Positions 12,026 to 22,964 of a DNA stretch of 64,000 nucleotides are shown here, one piece after another. Origin of the DNA: Umbelopsis isabellina (taxonomy: Eukaryota > Mucoromycota > Umbelopsidomycetes > Umbelopsidales > Umbelopsidaceae); the NCBI GenBank assembly GCA_016758905.1, contig JAEPQZ010000002.1, positions 868,001 to 932,000 on the forward strand, written 5' to 3'. Position 1 is the stretch's first letter, and the number at the start of each line of letters is the position of its first letter. The notes under the pieces were generated by a model that was given only the letters and a program-made list of their open reading frames with translations, searched no databases and was not told the DNA's origin. The translations under genes and the position numbers were made by a program.

Positions 12026-13818
12026 TTACATAACACTACCAAAGACACGATTATGTCTGCAAATGCTGGGACCATATTCATCATATTCAGCCTTAGTATG
12101 GCAGTAGCTATAAAACTCGGGCTGTTTTGGGATAGTAAAGAAGGAGTGAAAATAAGTAAAGACGTCTTTTGTTTAGGGAGTTTACACTATATCATATGTT
12201 CCTTACCGTTGAAGCCAATAAACTACCACCAAACCACACGGCATGTCGTTGTTTCTTGTGTGAAATGACATTGACCTCGATGGGTTTCGCCTTCATGACA
12301 CCGCCACTCAAATCTTCGCTAGCCTTAACTCGATAATCAACGGTTCTCTTGATGTCACGTTGCAGGCGCTTGTCGAAATCTTTGTACATGGTGGATCCAC
12401 CAGACAAGACAATGTTCTACGATCAATCAGGGTCAGCATTGCGTGGAAAAGCATATATAGATGTAATCCATAGACCAACCTTATATAATCCTCTACGTGT
12501 ATCAATAGGACTGCTCTGAATTACATTATCGACAACTTCAGGTAGAGGTGTCAAGAAATCTGAGCTAGCGATCTCTGGGTTGAAGAAGATTTCTGGTGCC
12601 AAAAAGCGCTCAAAACCAACATCGACGCTGTAAGGCTTAAGAAAAAAGTCAAGTTTAGCAAATATTCCTCCCGGGTAAATATAATCCAACTTTGTTGCAC
12701 CAACCTTGCCAGTTACGCTATGAATACCCTCATACTTCTTGAAGTACTTGTCGGGCTCTTGGTCGTACTTTTTGAATTCCTTGACAATATCCGGGCAAAC
12801 ATATGAATATTGCTCTTTGATAGACTCTGCGACGAACAAGGAGTCTTCTGGTGGTATACCAGTCTCGCCGCGCTCACGCAAAAGTTGCTGAACATATTTT
12901 GAGATATCTCTTCCGGCAATGGGAATACTCTTTATGGAGCTACCAATTACATAACCTTCAGCCTAAGTAGTGAGCTATTGTTAGCACAATATAAAATAAC
13001 GATCCATTTTTAACTGAAAACATGTTACTTACCACTGGGATAACGTGGGTAACACCAGCACCAGAGTCAATGACTGTACCAGTCAGAGTCTGCTCGTTCA
13101 CCTTCTTGGAGGTCCAACTAGCTGCAAGTGCCAAGACGGCTTGGACAGCGATGTAAAGACCTTGAACATTAAAAGTTTCAAACATAATCTCGGCAGTCAT
13201 TTCGCGATTTTCGGGAGGGTTGAGAGGGGGCTCAGTCTAACAAATAGTATGTGAATTAGTATCGGCAAGTTATGTGATCCAGAAAAAGTCCACAACTCAC
13301 AAGCATGAAGTGGTGATCTTCCGGTTCGCATCTGAGGTACTTGAAGATAGATTGTTCCCAGAAACGCTCCATATGATCCCAGTTTTCGATTTGACCATGA
13401 CGGATAGGGTTGTGAACAGCCATAGTTTTGGAACTAGCAAGTGCTTCATTGCCGATGTAAAAGTCCAAATCTTCAATGCCTCGCTTTGATGCCAAGTTGC
13501 TGCTGAGATATGAGGGTTTCGAAGCTACGGAAGGAGCTCCTGATGCTGATGGACTTTCATGCGTAGAGATGGCCGTTGGAAATACATAGGAAGGCTCACT
13601 GTTACCACTGAAACCTAGCTTGGTATAGCTATAATAGAAAACTGGTTAATGATGTGGTGAAAACGATACTCAGAAACGCGACCATGTGAAGGACATTGGA
13701 GATTGTCTTTAGCCAGTTCCAACAGATGAAAGTAAATTTGACTCTGCTGGTACTCTGAATAGGTCTCGAGTACTCACCCAGTGCCATTGTCCATAACCAC
13801 CACTGGAAGACTCGACAT
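12026..13818 (-). CDS. ARP3: Actin-related protein 3 (Arp2/3 complex)
   Basis: Subunit of the Arp2/3 complex, which nucleates branched actin at endocytic sites. Seven exons (13818-13778, 13628-13301, 13236-13033, 12962-12705, 12635-12480, 12416-12207, 12121-12026) give 430 residues, normal for Arp3. Diagnostic stretches include [18 protein letters not shown] at the start, [19 protein letters not shown] (nucleotide-binding loop), [32 protein letters not shown], and the Arp3-type C-terminus beginning [19 protein letters not shown] Ser-rich insertion (about 45 residues in) is longer than in yeast. Introns 4 and 5 both start with the non-consensus donor GTTGGT, and intron 4 is a multiple of three, so failing to splice it would insert 23 residues. 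The short last exon has no homology problem: it ends GSVM. Confidence 0.96.
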
Positions 13819-14208
13819 TTTATCCTAATAATGTGCAAGAGACTGATAGTTCCCTTGCTGGAGTCGTCGCACTGAAGCTGGCTCTTAAATTGAGCTATCG
13901 TCATAGCTCTCACCCATTGAGGGCTTCGGAGTTATAAAAAGCGGCCGTGATTGGCCAGCCATGGCATAACAGGCGAAAACCTGGCTTAGCTAAAATGCGA
14001 TGAGTAGTATCATAAGCAAGAAGGTTGACTGATATAACAAATGTACATCCACGCCGAATAAGCTCATATATTATAGATATTAAGATTGAAAATTCATACC
14101 AAATGATCGCTTTGTACTTTAAGAAGCGTTGTTTTATTATTGATGCAAATTTATATGTATGGTTTACTATATACTGTTTGTAAGTTCACAATTGTTTGAG
14201 CCATATGT
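13819..14208. other. Arp3 promoter / aldolase 3' region
   Basis: About 390 bp between tandem minus-strand genes. It is AT-rich and no further feature is seen. Confidence 0.45.
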
Positions 14209-15364
14209 TTAAAGTTGATTGACATTATTTAAGTCCTTGCAAGCTTCTTGGACACGCTTGATCATAGTCTTTTCACCTTCACGGACAAAGACACGAGGAT
14301 CATAATATTTCTTATTGGGCTTGCCTTCACCTTCGGGATTACCGACTTGTGCCTTCAAGTAATCCTTCTTAGCTTCCATGTAGTCTCGGAAACCAACAAG
14401 GTATGCCCATTGAGTATCAGTATCGACATTCATCTTGACGACACCAAATGAGACAGCTGTTTGGATTTCCTTATTGGTAGATCCAGAGCCACCGTGGAAA
14501 ACGAAATAGACTGGCTTATCATCCTTGGTCTTCAGCTGCTCCTTAACATAAGCTTGATGCTTTCCAAGAAGCTCAGGATGAAGTCTGACGTTACCGGGGC
14601 TGTAAACACCGTGAACGTTTCCGAATGCAGCAGCAATAGAGAAAAGATCAGTGACCTCAGAGAAGGCCTTATAGATATCCCAGATATCTTCAGGTTGAGT
14701 GTAAAGAGAAGCATTATCAACATGTTCATTGTTGACACCATCTTCTTCACCACCAGTAATACCGATCTCCATTTCCAACAAGCACTTCATTGGAGCCATG
14801 CGCTTCAAGTACTTCAAGCATGTTTGAATGTTCTCCTCCTTAGGCTCCTCCGAAAGATCCAACATATGAGATGAAAAGAGTGGTTCACCATGCTCTTTAA
14901 AGTATGCTTCGTCAGCCTCGAGCATACCATCGAACCATGGGAGAAGCTTCTTGGCGCAATGATCGGAGTGTACAAGAACGGGAATACCATAGGCTTTGGC
15001 AACTTGACGAACGTACTAAATGATTATAATTCGAGTCAACACCACCATTGTCTATTTTCAAAAGTTATGAACATATGATGAGTTATAAACTTACATGAGC
15101 GCCAGCAACAGCTCCTAAGATAGAAGCCTTTTGGCCGTCATTGCTCAAGCCTTTTCCAGCATAATAAGCAGCTCCACCATTGGAGAATTGGATGATGATG
15201 GGTGACTTGATATCGCGCGCAGCTTCCAAAGCAGCGTTAATGGTGCTAGTGGAAGTACAATTGATAGCGGGAATGGCAAAATTATGTTCTTGAGCATAAT
15301 CAAATACTTTGCGAACATTGTCGCCTGTCACAACACCAGCGGGAACGATATCAGCAAGACCCAT
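14209..15364 (-). CDS. FBA1: Fructose-bisphosphate aldolase, class II
   Basis: Zn-dependent glycolytic/gluconeogenic aldolase: fructose-1,6-bisphosphate to DHAP plus glyceraldehyde-3-phosphate. Two exons, 15364-15095 and 15015-14209, give 358 residues, the same length class as yeast Fba1. The Zn/catalytic motif VLVHSDHCAKK is at ~103-113 (His109 a metal ligand, Asp108 catalytic). The second His is in FGNVHGVY, and FHGGSGST forms the phosphate/K+ loop with its Zn-binding His. The NVDTDTQWA block is also present. The intron removes 79 bp between GAVAGAH and YVRQVAKAYG. A TATA-like sequence lies about 70 bp upstream of the start, in keeping with a highly expressed gene. Confidence 0.97.
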
Positions 15365-15427
15365 ATTTGTTATATTTGTTAGAAGAAAAAGATGAAAGAA
15401 AGGTATCTTTGCCAGACTTTTTACGTT

Positions 15428-15435
15428 CTTTATAT
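15428..15435 (-). promoter_or_regulatory. TATA-like box of the aldolase gene
   Basis: On the minus strand the sequence AAATATAAAG sits about 65-70 bp upstream of the aldolase start codon, a typical distance for a TATA element in a strongly expressed fungal gene. Confidence 0.4.
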
Positions 15436-15648
15436 TTTACTAGGGAAATTTTTTGGCCACGAAAAAAAATCATGCAACCATTGTGGATGATTCTGTTTCA
15501 GTAACTCTCAAAAACCATGCAATTCCAAAAAAAATAATTATCCCCCGATAGATCATAAGCAAATATGAATCCACGGTGATATATTCACGATTTGTTTAAT
15601 CGAACAAACAGCACCTCTAACTTTTTAATATATTTGGTCAACAAAATT

Positions 15649-18600
15649 TTAGTTGACACCAATTACTTCCTTCATGAAAGCATCCGATGAAGGTTCTCTG
15701 CCTAAGAAATCCCTGAGAAGATCCATACCATCCCTAAAAATGATGAAAGAGCATGAGAAAAAGTGTTTGCTTTGGTCACAAATAATTACTCTTTCTATTT
15801 ACCGGCTACCACCGCGGGACAAAATCTTGTGTCGGTAAGCAAGACCATTTTCTCTGGAGAGTGTGTTGTTTTCGAACTTGGTGAAGAACATATCACTGGA
15901 GAACACCTTGCTCCACACTGCAAAATTGACACAAGTTTTGTCAATATCTGTAATTGTGAACGTCGAAAATGAAAAAAAAAATTGCGTGGCAGGTACTTAC
16001 AATATCCATAATAGCCTAATATGATGTTGCAAAGAAATTTTTCGTCATTCTGTGTTTCTTCCCATATGTGGTGCCACAAATAATTGGCTGAAAATCTTAC
16101 CAGCATCATAACCGCCCATAATGTGTCTATTCAATGCGCGCAATTTAGTTTTTATCACCAACGTTTCTAAGCGGTGATTTCGGTACTTACCCAAATGCAG
16201 CTTGACCATATGTTCCCTTTTAATTGTAATGAAACACTTAGTGCCTAGTGCGGCGACTTAAAAACCAAGCTGAAGCACTTACCTCAGGGGAGTCAATAAG
16301 AGAAACCTTCTTACGAAGACTATGCCAGACGGCAGTGGTGTCCAAGTTCTCATCTAAAAAAAAAACTTTTAGGGTTCAGAAGTCAATTGCATTAGACTGA
16401 AAACCGCACATACCATCAGAAGTATGGATATCCATGTCGTAAACGCCAAAGAACAATTGACGCAAGTTGAACATGGCTGCGTTGACGTTCTTGGCCTTCA
16501 CAATACGATCAATTATATCATCTGGAATGGGCTTTCCAGTTTCGTAGTGAGATGACAAGTACTTCAAACTCTCCTTGTCAAAGCACCAGTTTTCCAACAT
16601 CTGGAGAGAGCTTAGCTATTTGAGCTTTGTAGTTGATGTGCTTATGATGACATACCTGAGATGGAGCCTCAACAAAGTCACGCTCAACAGAGGTACCGTT
16701 AAAACGGGTGTGCTTGGTGCGGCTACAGATGTGATGCATAACATGGCCCTAGAACAGAGTGTAAAATTTCAATATATACATATATTAGGCAGCTAGCAAA
16801 TGTCGCTCGTCGCCGATGTAGAAACTTACCAATTCGTGGAAAAGAGTGACTACTTCATCGTGCTTCAGAAGTGATGGCTTGTCAGCTGTAGGCTTGGTGA
16901 AGTTGGCAACCATTCCTGCAGAAGGAGCAACGCGTTCTCCATTCTCCTTTAGGTATGAAGGTTGCAATGGGAAGCAGGCAGCATGAGAATCTGTAGCAGC
17001 AAAATTTAGCATTCACAATTTATGACGGATTCTGTATGCATTCATATCACTTACACTTGTTTTCACGAGGGTGAAGGTCGAGATACATGTAACCAGAGAA
17101 TTCCAAAGTATCTGTGTCATCCCAGCATTCATAGAGCTGTACATCGGGATGCCATACGACGGCTTTATCCGCAGGCACTTTAACGAATCTGATACCCAGT
17201 ACCTTGGAATAGATTTCCAGCATTTCTGCAAAGCACAAATAAAATAAGCGTACATACTTAGACCAAAGCTTTTGGTAGTGACTTGAAACTTACTATTGAC
17301 AGTATTGTCCAGAGGAAAATATTGTTTGATGACCTGTTGGTCAACTTGATACTCGTCCTCAAGTAGAACGCGCAAGTAGTAAGCTGTGTCCCAGCCGTTG
17401 ATTTTTCCATCAAATTCCTCGCCACGGTTCTCCTTCTCTTTCTGATTTCAACGCAGTATATTAGGCGTGACTCCACTGAAAGACTTAACTTGTTGAAACT
17501 TACCCTTTTAATATCCTTCAAACGATCCAATTCAGTTTCTCCAATTGAAGTGAGTCTAGTGACAAGATCATCAAGGAACTGTATTGTACCAGTTACTGTA
17601 AGCAAGTAGCACATTCCTAAGGGTAATAAATAGACACTATCACTTACAGTTCGAACAGCCTCAACGGACTTTGCCATCTTGTTTTCCAAGATGAAGGCAG
17701 CGTGGCTAGGGTAGCCCAATAACTTGGCAGCTTGACGACGGAGCTTAACGGCTTCTTCCAAAAGAGCAATGTTTTCCTTGTTTCTGGATTCATATGCTAT
17801 GTAGTGAACACGACGAGTGTTTTCGTTCTTGCACATCTTCAGCACTGGCAAAACATCGGGATATCTTTTCATCAAAAAAAAAAAATTAATAAAGGTGCTA
17901 CTTGAATTTTCGGCTATTCATACACTTACCTCATGGTCAAGACATATTTTTGTACGCCATCAACCTCCTCGGTCTTAAGCCCACCTAAGGGAGCAACATT
18001 AACAAATACCCATCTGTAGCTCTATCATCAAGTAATACATACTCAAAAAGTCATCATCCATGTTCTCGAGTTCGTCCTGCAGAACCACCAACGTTATAGT
18101 AGCTGCTGCTATGCCATCCTAATATCTCCAATCTTACCTTTGTAAAGTGAACAGCTACAATGGTATTTTAGTACTGATGATGAATCTAATAGAAATCTAA
18201 AATTTACCACTTACTGCTGCTCTCCTCATTCTGGTTCTTGCTAAACTCAATGCTCAGCTCACTTAGCCTCTTGCGAATCTCCTTCAACTCGTTTCTTTCC
18301 TTTTCTTCCAAAGCAAGACCATTTCTGCGGAAATCAAGTTCAGTCTTGGTCAGCAGTCTGGCATCCTCTGGGTCCAATGTTTGGAGATCGGTCTTGTCGA
18401 AAACGTTCTTCACGGCGTTATACAAGTCAAGACGCATGCCTTGCTCAATACCAAATGCGTCGTATTCCTTTTCAGCTTCAACAGATGCATCTCTGACATC
18501 CTTTTCAGGAGAAAAGTAGCTCAAGCTGGTTGTCAAGTGGCCCAAACCGGCAACTTCATTGTTGATACGAGCCATAGGCAGAATAACTGACTCGAAGGTT

Positions 18601-18737
18601 TGCTGTTCGGGAGAAAGTCCGGCGACCTTGTCATTCACCTCCTGCTCTTGGGCAATGATGTCCTTAAGAGTTTTTGTCAGCTCACTTGCAGAGATCCCAA
18701 AGTTGAGGGTAGGTTGAGGAGCGGATGTTGTAGTCAT
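15649..18737 (-). CDS. PRD1: M3 metallopeptidase, thimet oligopeptidase / saccharolysin
   Basis: Cytosolic/mitochondrial-intermembrane zinc oligopeptidase that degrades short peptides released by the proteasome or mitochondria. I read 17 exons: 18737-18215, 18154-18138, 18076-18043, 17984-17930, 17864-17648, 17578-17504, 17441-17294, 17225-17055, 16990-16830, 16748-16656, 16600-16414, 16353-16283, 16216-16191, 16126-16101, 16015-16001, 15917-15803 and 15733-15649. They give 672 residues, matching the family (~690-710). The zinc site HELGH (465-469) is split by an intron after HEL; the following exon starts GHVMHHICS. Downstream markers are [25 protein letters not shown] and [20 protein letters not shown]. 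Two exons are tiny (17 and 15 nt). No signal or clear presequence is seen, so it is probably cytosolic. Confidence 0.95.
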
Positions 18738-19300
18738 AGTATAAAGTCTCTACGTGGGAAGAGGATACGCGTACCTTTCAACTTATAAGTGGCACCATAT
18801 AATTGAGGGTTACTTCTATGCACGTGAACTGTCGTATTTCCTTTTTAAGTACAAACTACCATCGAGAGCGCTCAGTCTCTCGAGTGCATTTGCAAAGTCA
18901 AAAATTTCCATAAAAAGATCACCATGGCATACTAAAGCGCCGATACTTCGGTGCTCAACTTGGCTGAGTGATTATAAGGACCGCGACGACATTCCCTGCA
19001 TCAAATCGTTGAAGTACGGCACAATCTTGGGCATGTTGGATATATGGATATTTTATCTAATTCTTCCCAAGTTTTTACATCTGTATGGTACCATGCAGCA
19101 TGGAAGCTTCAAGGCATAATGCAGTTTGAAGGCCACGTTGCCATGTAATATGCTTGGTTATATGTAACTACCTTTCCGATCAGATGTGGGCTGCACTGTC
19201 CCCAATCCCATAACAGATCAAAACGCAATCGCAACTGAACTCTCAGACATTTAGGTTATTCATTGTTTTTAATTTTAAGACTGTATCAAGAACTCTACAT
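18738..19300. other. Intergenic region
   Basis: About 560 bp between the oligopeptidase start and the Tma46 stop. A 121-codon plus-strand reading frame at 18754-19119 lacks any recognisable motif and has a composition typical of non-coding DNA here, so I do not call a gene. Confidence 0.45.
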
Positions 19301-20627
19301 TTAGTTGGAGGATGACTCTCCCTGACCTTCTGCCGTATCATCATTAATTGACATTTCTGAAACACCGTTCTCAAGTCCTCGTCGCTCATTATCCAAGCGA
19401 TCCCTCTCCTTTTCGGCTTCCTCACGGTCATAGGTGGACAGATCAAAGTAATCTTCTTCTTCTGAATCTTCTGCCAATTCTGGGTTGAATTCGAACAAGT
19501 CTCTTCCAGACATGCCTTGTGATCGGCCAGCACTGAATTGCTTCTCTTTGAGTTTACGCTTGGCTGCTTCCTCAGCATCCTTCTTGTCCATGCGATTCTT
19601 CTTCCATTCAGTGAATGTTTCCAATGTGACTGGCGTCAAGTTTGGTCCAAGATTATGTCGCTAAAAGGGGCAAAACGATTAGCAAAAGGAAAAAAGAAAC
19701 TTTGAGACGTGCATACAGGAAATGATGGTTACCTCAGTCTCCAAGAACTGTTCCAATGTGATTTCTTGCTTCTTCTCCATCTTGTCCTTCTTAGACTTGA
19801 GGACGAAACCAGGAGGCAATGCGTGTACATATTTGCAGTTTAAGCCTATCGAATTTCGTGCATGTAAGTACATGTCGTTTGACTGTTCGATGTTTATGAT
19901 ATGTTACTTACCTCCATTAGGACATTCCCAGAACCAACCATACTTATTATCTTCTATAGCTTCCAAGAAATATTTGCAAACAATGTCGGTTGTTGTCTTG
20001 GGGTTACCAGCCTTGCTAAGAACAACTTCTTCCAACTTCTTTTGATCCCATTTGTCCATGGTATCTAGATCAAAAAATTAGCAACTGAATTCGTTACATT
20101 GTCCCAGTCTAATATAAGTCTCACCTTCTTCCTTCTCCTTACGAGAATCGGTATACAAATCTATCTTCACACCCTTACGTGCAACGTTAAGATCATGAGA
20201 GAATTTACACTTGTTGCCCTTTTCACAATGTCCAGCCTTGAAGAACTCGCACAAGACAGTTTTGGGATCAGTGCCAAAAGGAACCTTTTGGGCAGCTTGG
20301 ACAGGCTTGAAGAGATCGAGGAGCTCCTCTTTCTTCTTAAGTTCGGCAGCCTTCTTAGCGTCTTGAGCCTCTTTCAACTTCTGCTTCTCAGTCTACACAA
20401 AAAGGAAAGAGCAATGAGCAAAAGGTACAATTATGAATCACATCATCAGAATAAAAGTGTAGAATACATACAGCCTGCTTGCTCTTTCCTCCGGCGGCAG
20501 CTTGCTGTTGCACTTGTTGAACGTATTTCTGGACTTTGGCTGATTTATTCTTATTCTTCATGCCGAAGGTTTTGTCCTCGACAGCCTTTTTCGTCTTGGC
20601 ATTGGTCTGCTGCTTCTTTGGAGGCAT
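19301..20627 (-). CDS. TMA46: Tma46 / ZC3H15 (DRG family-regulatory protein 1)
   Basis: Partner of the GTPase Rbg1/DRG1 on translating ribosomes, helping to resolve stalling. Five exons (20627-20472, 20392-20125, 20064-19912, 19845-19733, 19660-19301) give 349 residues, typical for the family. The N-terminus [28 protein letters not shown] is the family signature. Two CCCH fingers follow: [19 protein letters not shown] (~100-118, C-x8-C-x5-C-x3-H) and a second ending [12 protein letters not shown]. The DFRP region follows ([26 protein letters not shown]), then an acidic tail with [15 protein letters not shown]. The start lies 210 bp from the divergent Tad1 gene, so the two share a promoter region. 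Confidence 0.95.
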
Positions 20628-20836
20628 ACTGAATAGTCTACAAAACCAAGCTTGTCTGATAAATAAAGTACACGGGACGAATTGATTTGATTAAGCAAGG
20701 TTGCTTACAGCTAGATCTAAAATGAAAAATCAATCGTCATTCGTTTCCACCAACCTTTTTCATATTACCACAAAAACAAAATGTGACTGCTAAATGCTGC
20801 GCTACAAGCTAACGCGAGGTTTGAAATTTATCTTTT

Positions 20837-22815
20837 ATGTTTAAACCGTGGCTACAGGCCGACCATGAGCAGCAATTCGCAGACAAAGTAGCCAGTGCTT
20901 GTTTGGACCAATACCAGAAGCTTCCAGCTACGGGTAAACCGAGCATAAACAATGGAAAGCACGAATGGACTATTTTAGCTGGCATTGTCTTGGTTCGACA
21001 AGTAGAAGTGGTCACTGAACAAACTCCTGCGAAAAGCAAAAAAACCTATTTTTCAGTTGACAATCATCATTTTGAGATTTCCGTTGTTTCGATAGGGTAA
21101 TGATATTGACTCTATTATGCAACTGTGGTTTTTTATTTCTGTGTCATTGATGTGTATCTAGCAGGACGGGGCTGAAATGTATGCCATTGAGCAAGTTAAG
21201 TAAATATGGAGATCTGGTGCAAGATAGTCACGCTGAAGTGATTGCACGACGAGGTTTCAACAAGTAAGTTGTTTCTAGTTGCTCGCTGTCTGTTTCAGCA
21301 ATGACCAACTCTATGTCTTCTAAGATACTTGTTAAACGAAATTGAAAATTGTGCTTCATCAAAACCGAGCATATTCGAGAACGTACATGACGTGATCTCA
21401 AACTTGAAATTGAAAGCTTTGCATTCTTTTCATATGTATATAAGTCAAGCACCTTGTGAGTTGTCTCATTGCTTCTTCACGTCATTTCAGCAAAGATTCA
21501 CATCCGGTGATTGATAGGTGGGGACGCATCTATGACAAAATTAGAAGCTATTCAATCTGAGGAGTCACAAAACGCGTACATTAAGGGCTTGAAACGTAAA
21601 AAATGCACACAAGAATTGGCGGAGGATCCTCTGACGCAATATACCTATAGAAGTAAGAAACGAAAGTCCGAAGATGAAGCTGAACAACCTGGAGACGCCA
21701 TAGCATCTACCATACGTAGAGGAAGAGTAGGCTACCAAGAGTTCGGCATACTTAGAACTAAACCCGGTATACAGACTCAGATCATTGAATGTATATTGTG
21801 ATACTGTTTTAACAGTGGAATGATTTTCAGGCAGAGTTGATTCTGAACCATCCTTGTGCATGTCATGCAGGTAAGGAACAGCCTGCTCAACAACTATAAT
21901 GTTGCGTATACTTAATAAGATTTCAGTGACAAACTCGCTCGTTGGAATGTTTTGGGGCTCCAATCAGCACTAATTTCGACGCTAATACCACCAATATACC
22001 TTGACTGTGTTATTGTTAACGAGATGTTCGATCTACCAGCGTTACGACGATCTTTGTTTGAGCGACTTTCAAACCTTACTCGTAAGCAATTGTCATGCAC
22101 CATCCCCTAAAAATATACTATTTGTTAATATATGATTTAATACAGCAATTGAGTCGCCATATCGGTTAGCTAAACCTAAGATATTACATTCGAGCAAACA
22201 ATTTTTACACTCAAAACAGGCATTAGAGAAAACGGTCGAATGTTCTCAGATTATCACTTGCAATACCGGTAATGATAATCCCATGATTTTTGGTTAAAGG
22301 CTGATATAATTCTAAACTATTCCCTAAACGCTATAGCTATATCCTGGATTCCGGGTATGTCAAAGGCTGAAGTGATTGTGAATGGGCGAAGGCAAGGAGC
22401 ATCGAAGCCAAAAAATGGCCAGCATTCTTTGAAATCAAGGTACTGTAACGGGCTATAAACGTTTTCACCTGTAGACATGTCCTAACAATTCTTAGAGCAT
22501 CAATCTGCAAATTATCCCTTTTTCAGAGATTCGCTTCAATATGGGAGATTCTGAAGGAAAAGGATAGCCGGTAAGAGACTTGAAATTCGGGCAGGATTAA
22601 GGCTTATGAATCTTGCAGATATGTATTGAACAAAACATCACAGCTTGATTCTAGACACCACATGGATGTACCAAGATGCTAAAAGCAAGGCTACTATGTA
22701 CAACAAAACGAAACATAAACTTTTAGATAATTGCTTTCAAGAATGGGTTCAGAGTCCTGATGAAGTCAATATGTTCGACTTACAAGGAAGCATTGCTGAG
22801 CCTACTAATACTTGA
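20837..22815 (+). CDS. TAD1: tRNA-specific adenosine deaminase 1 (A37 to I37)
   Basis: Deaminates adenosine 37 of tRNA-Ala to inosine. Ten exons: 20837-21096, 21165-21263, 21325-21455, 21518-21766, 21831-21870, 21927-22081, 22146-22268, 22337-22439, 22496-22570 and 22644-22815. They give 468 residues (yeast Tad1 is 400, human ADAT1 502). The deaminase zinc site is complete: DSHAEVIARR (His109, Glu111), PCGDASM (Cys164) and MSCSDKLARWNVLGLQ (Cys259). GTGLKCMPLSKL is the family-specific inositol-phosphate/RNA region. The final exon must start at 22644 because splicing at two nearer AGs meets an early stop. It encodes the usual C-terminal helix with YQDAKSKATMYNKTKHKLL. Divergent from Tma46 and followed by FERRY3 in tandem. 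Confidence 0.94.
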
Positions 22816-22964
22816 TACATATTAAGTTCAGCCTATACTTTTCAACGGAGAATACTTATCATAATTACGATTTCTTTCGCTTTATCAAATGAAGAGATAG
22901 TTTTATAATTCATATCATAGACTCATGTTACAGTAACTAGGCATTGTGGCACTGTACTCTTTAG

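Noticed and set aside
18754-19119. 121-codon plus-strand frame between the oligopeptidase and Tma46
   Set aside because: Composition is not distinct from non-coding DNA and no motif is seen.
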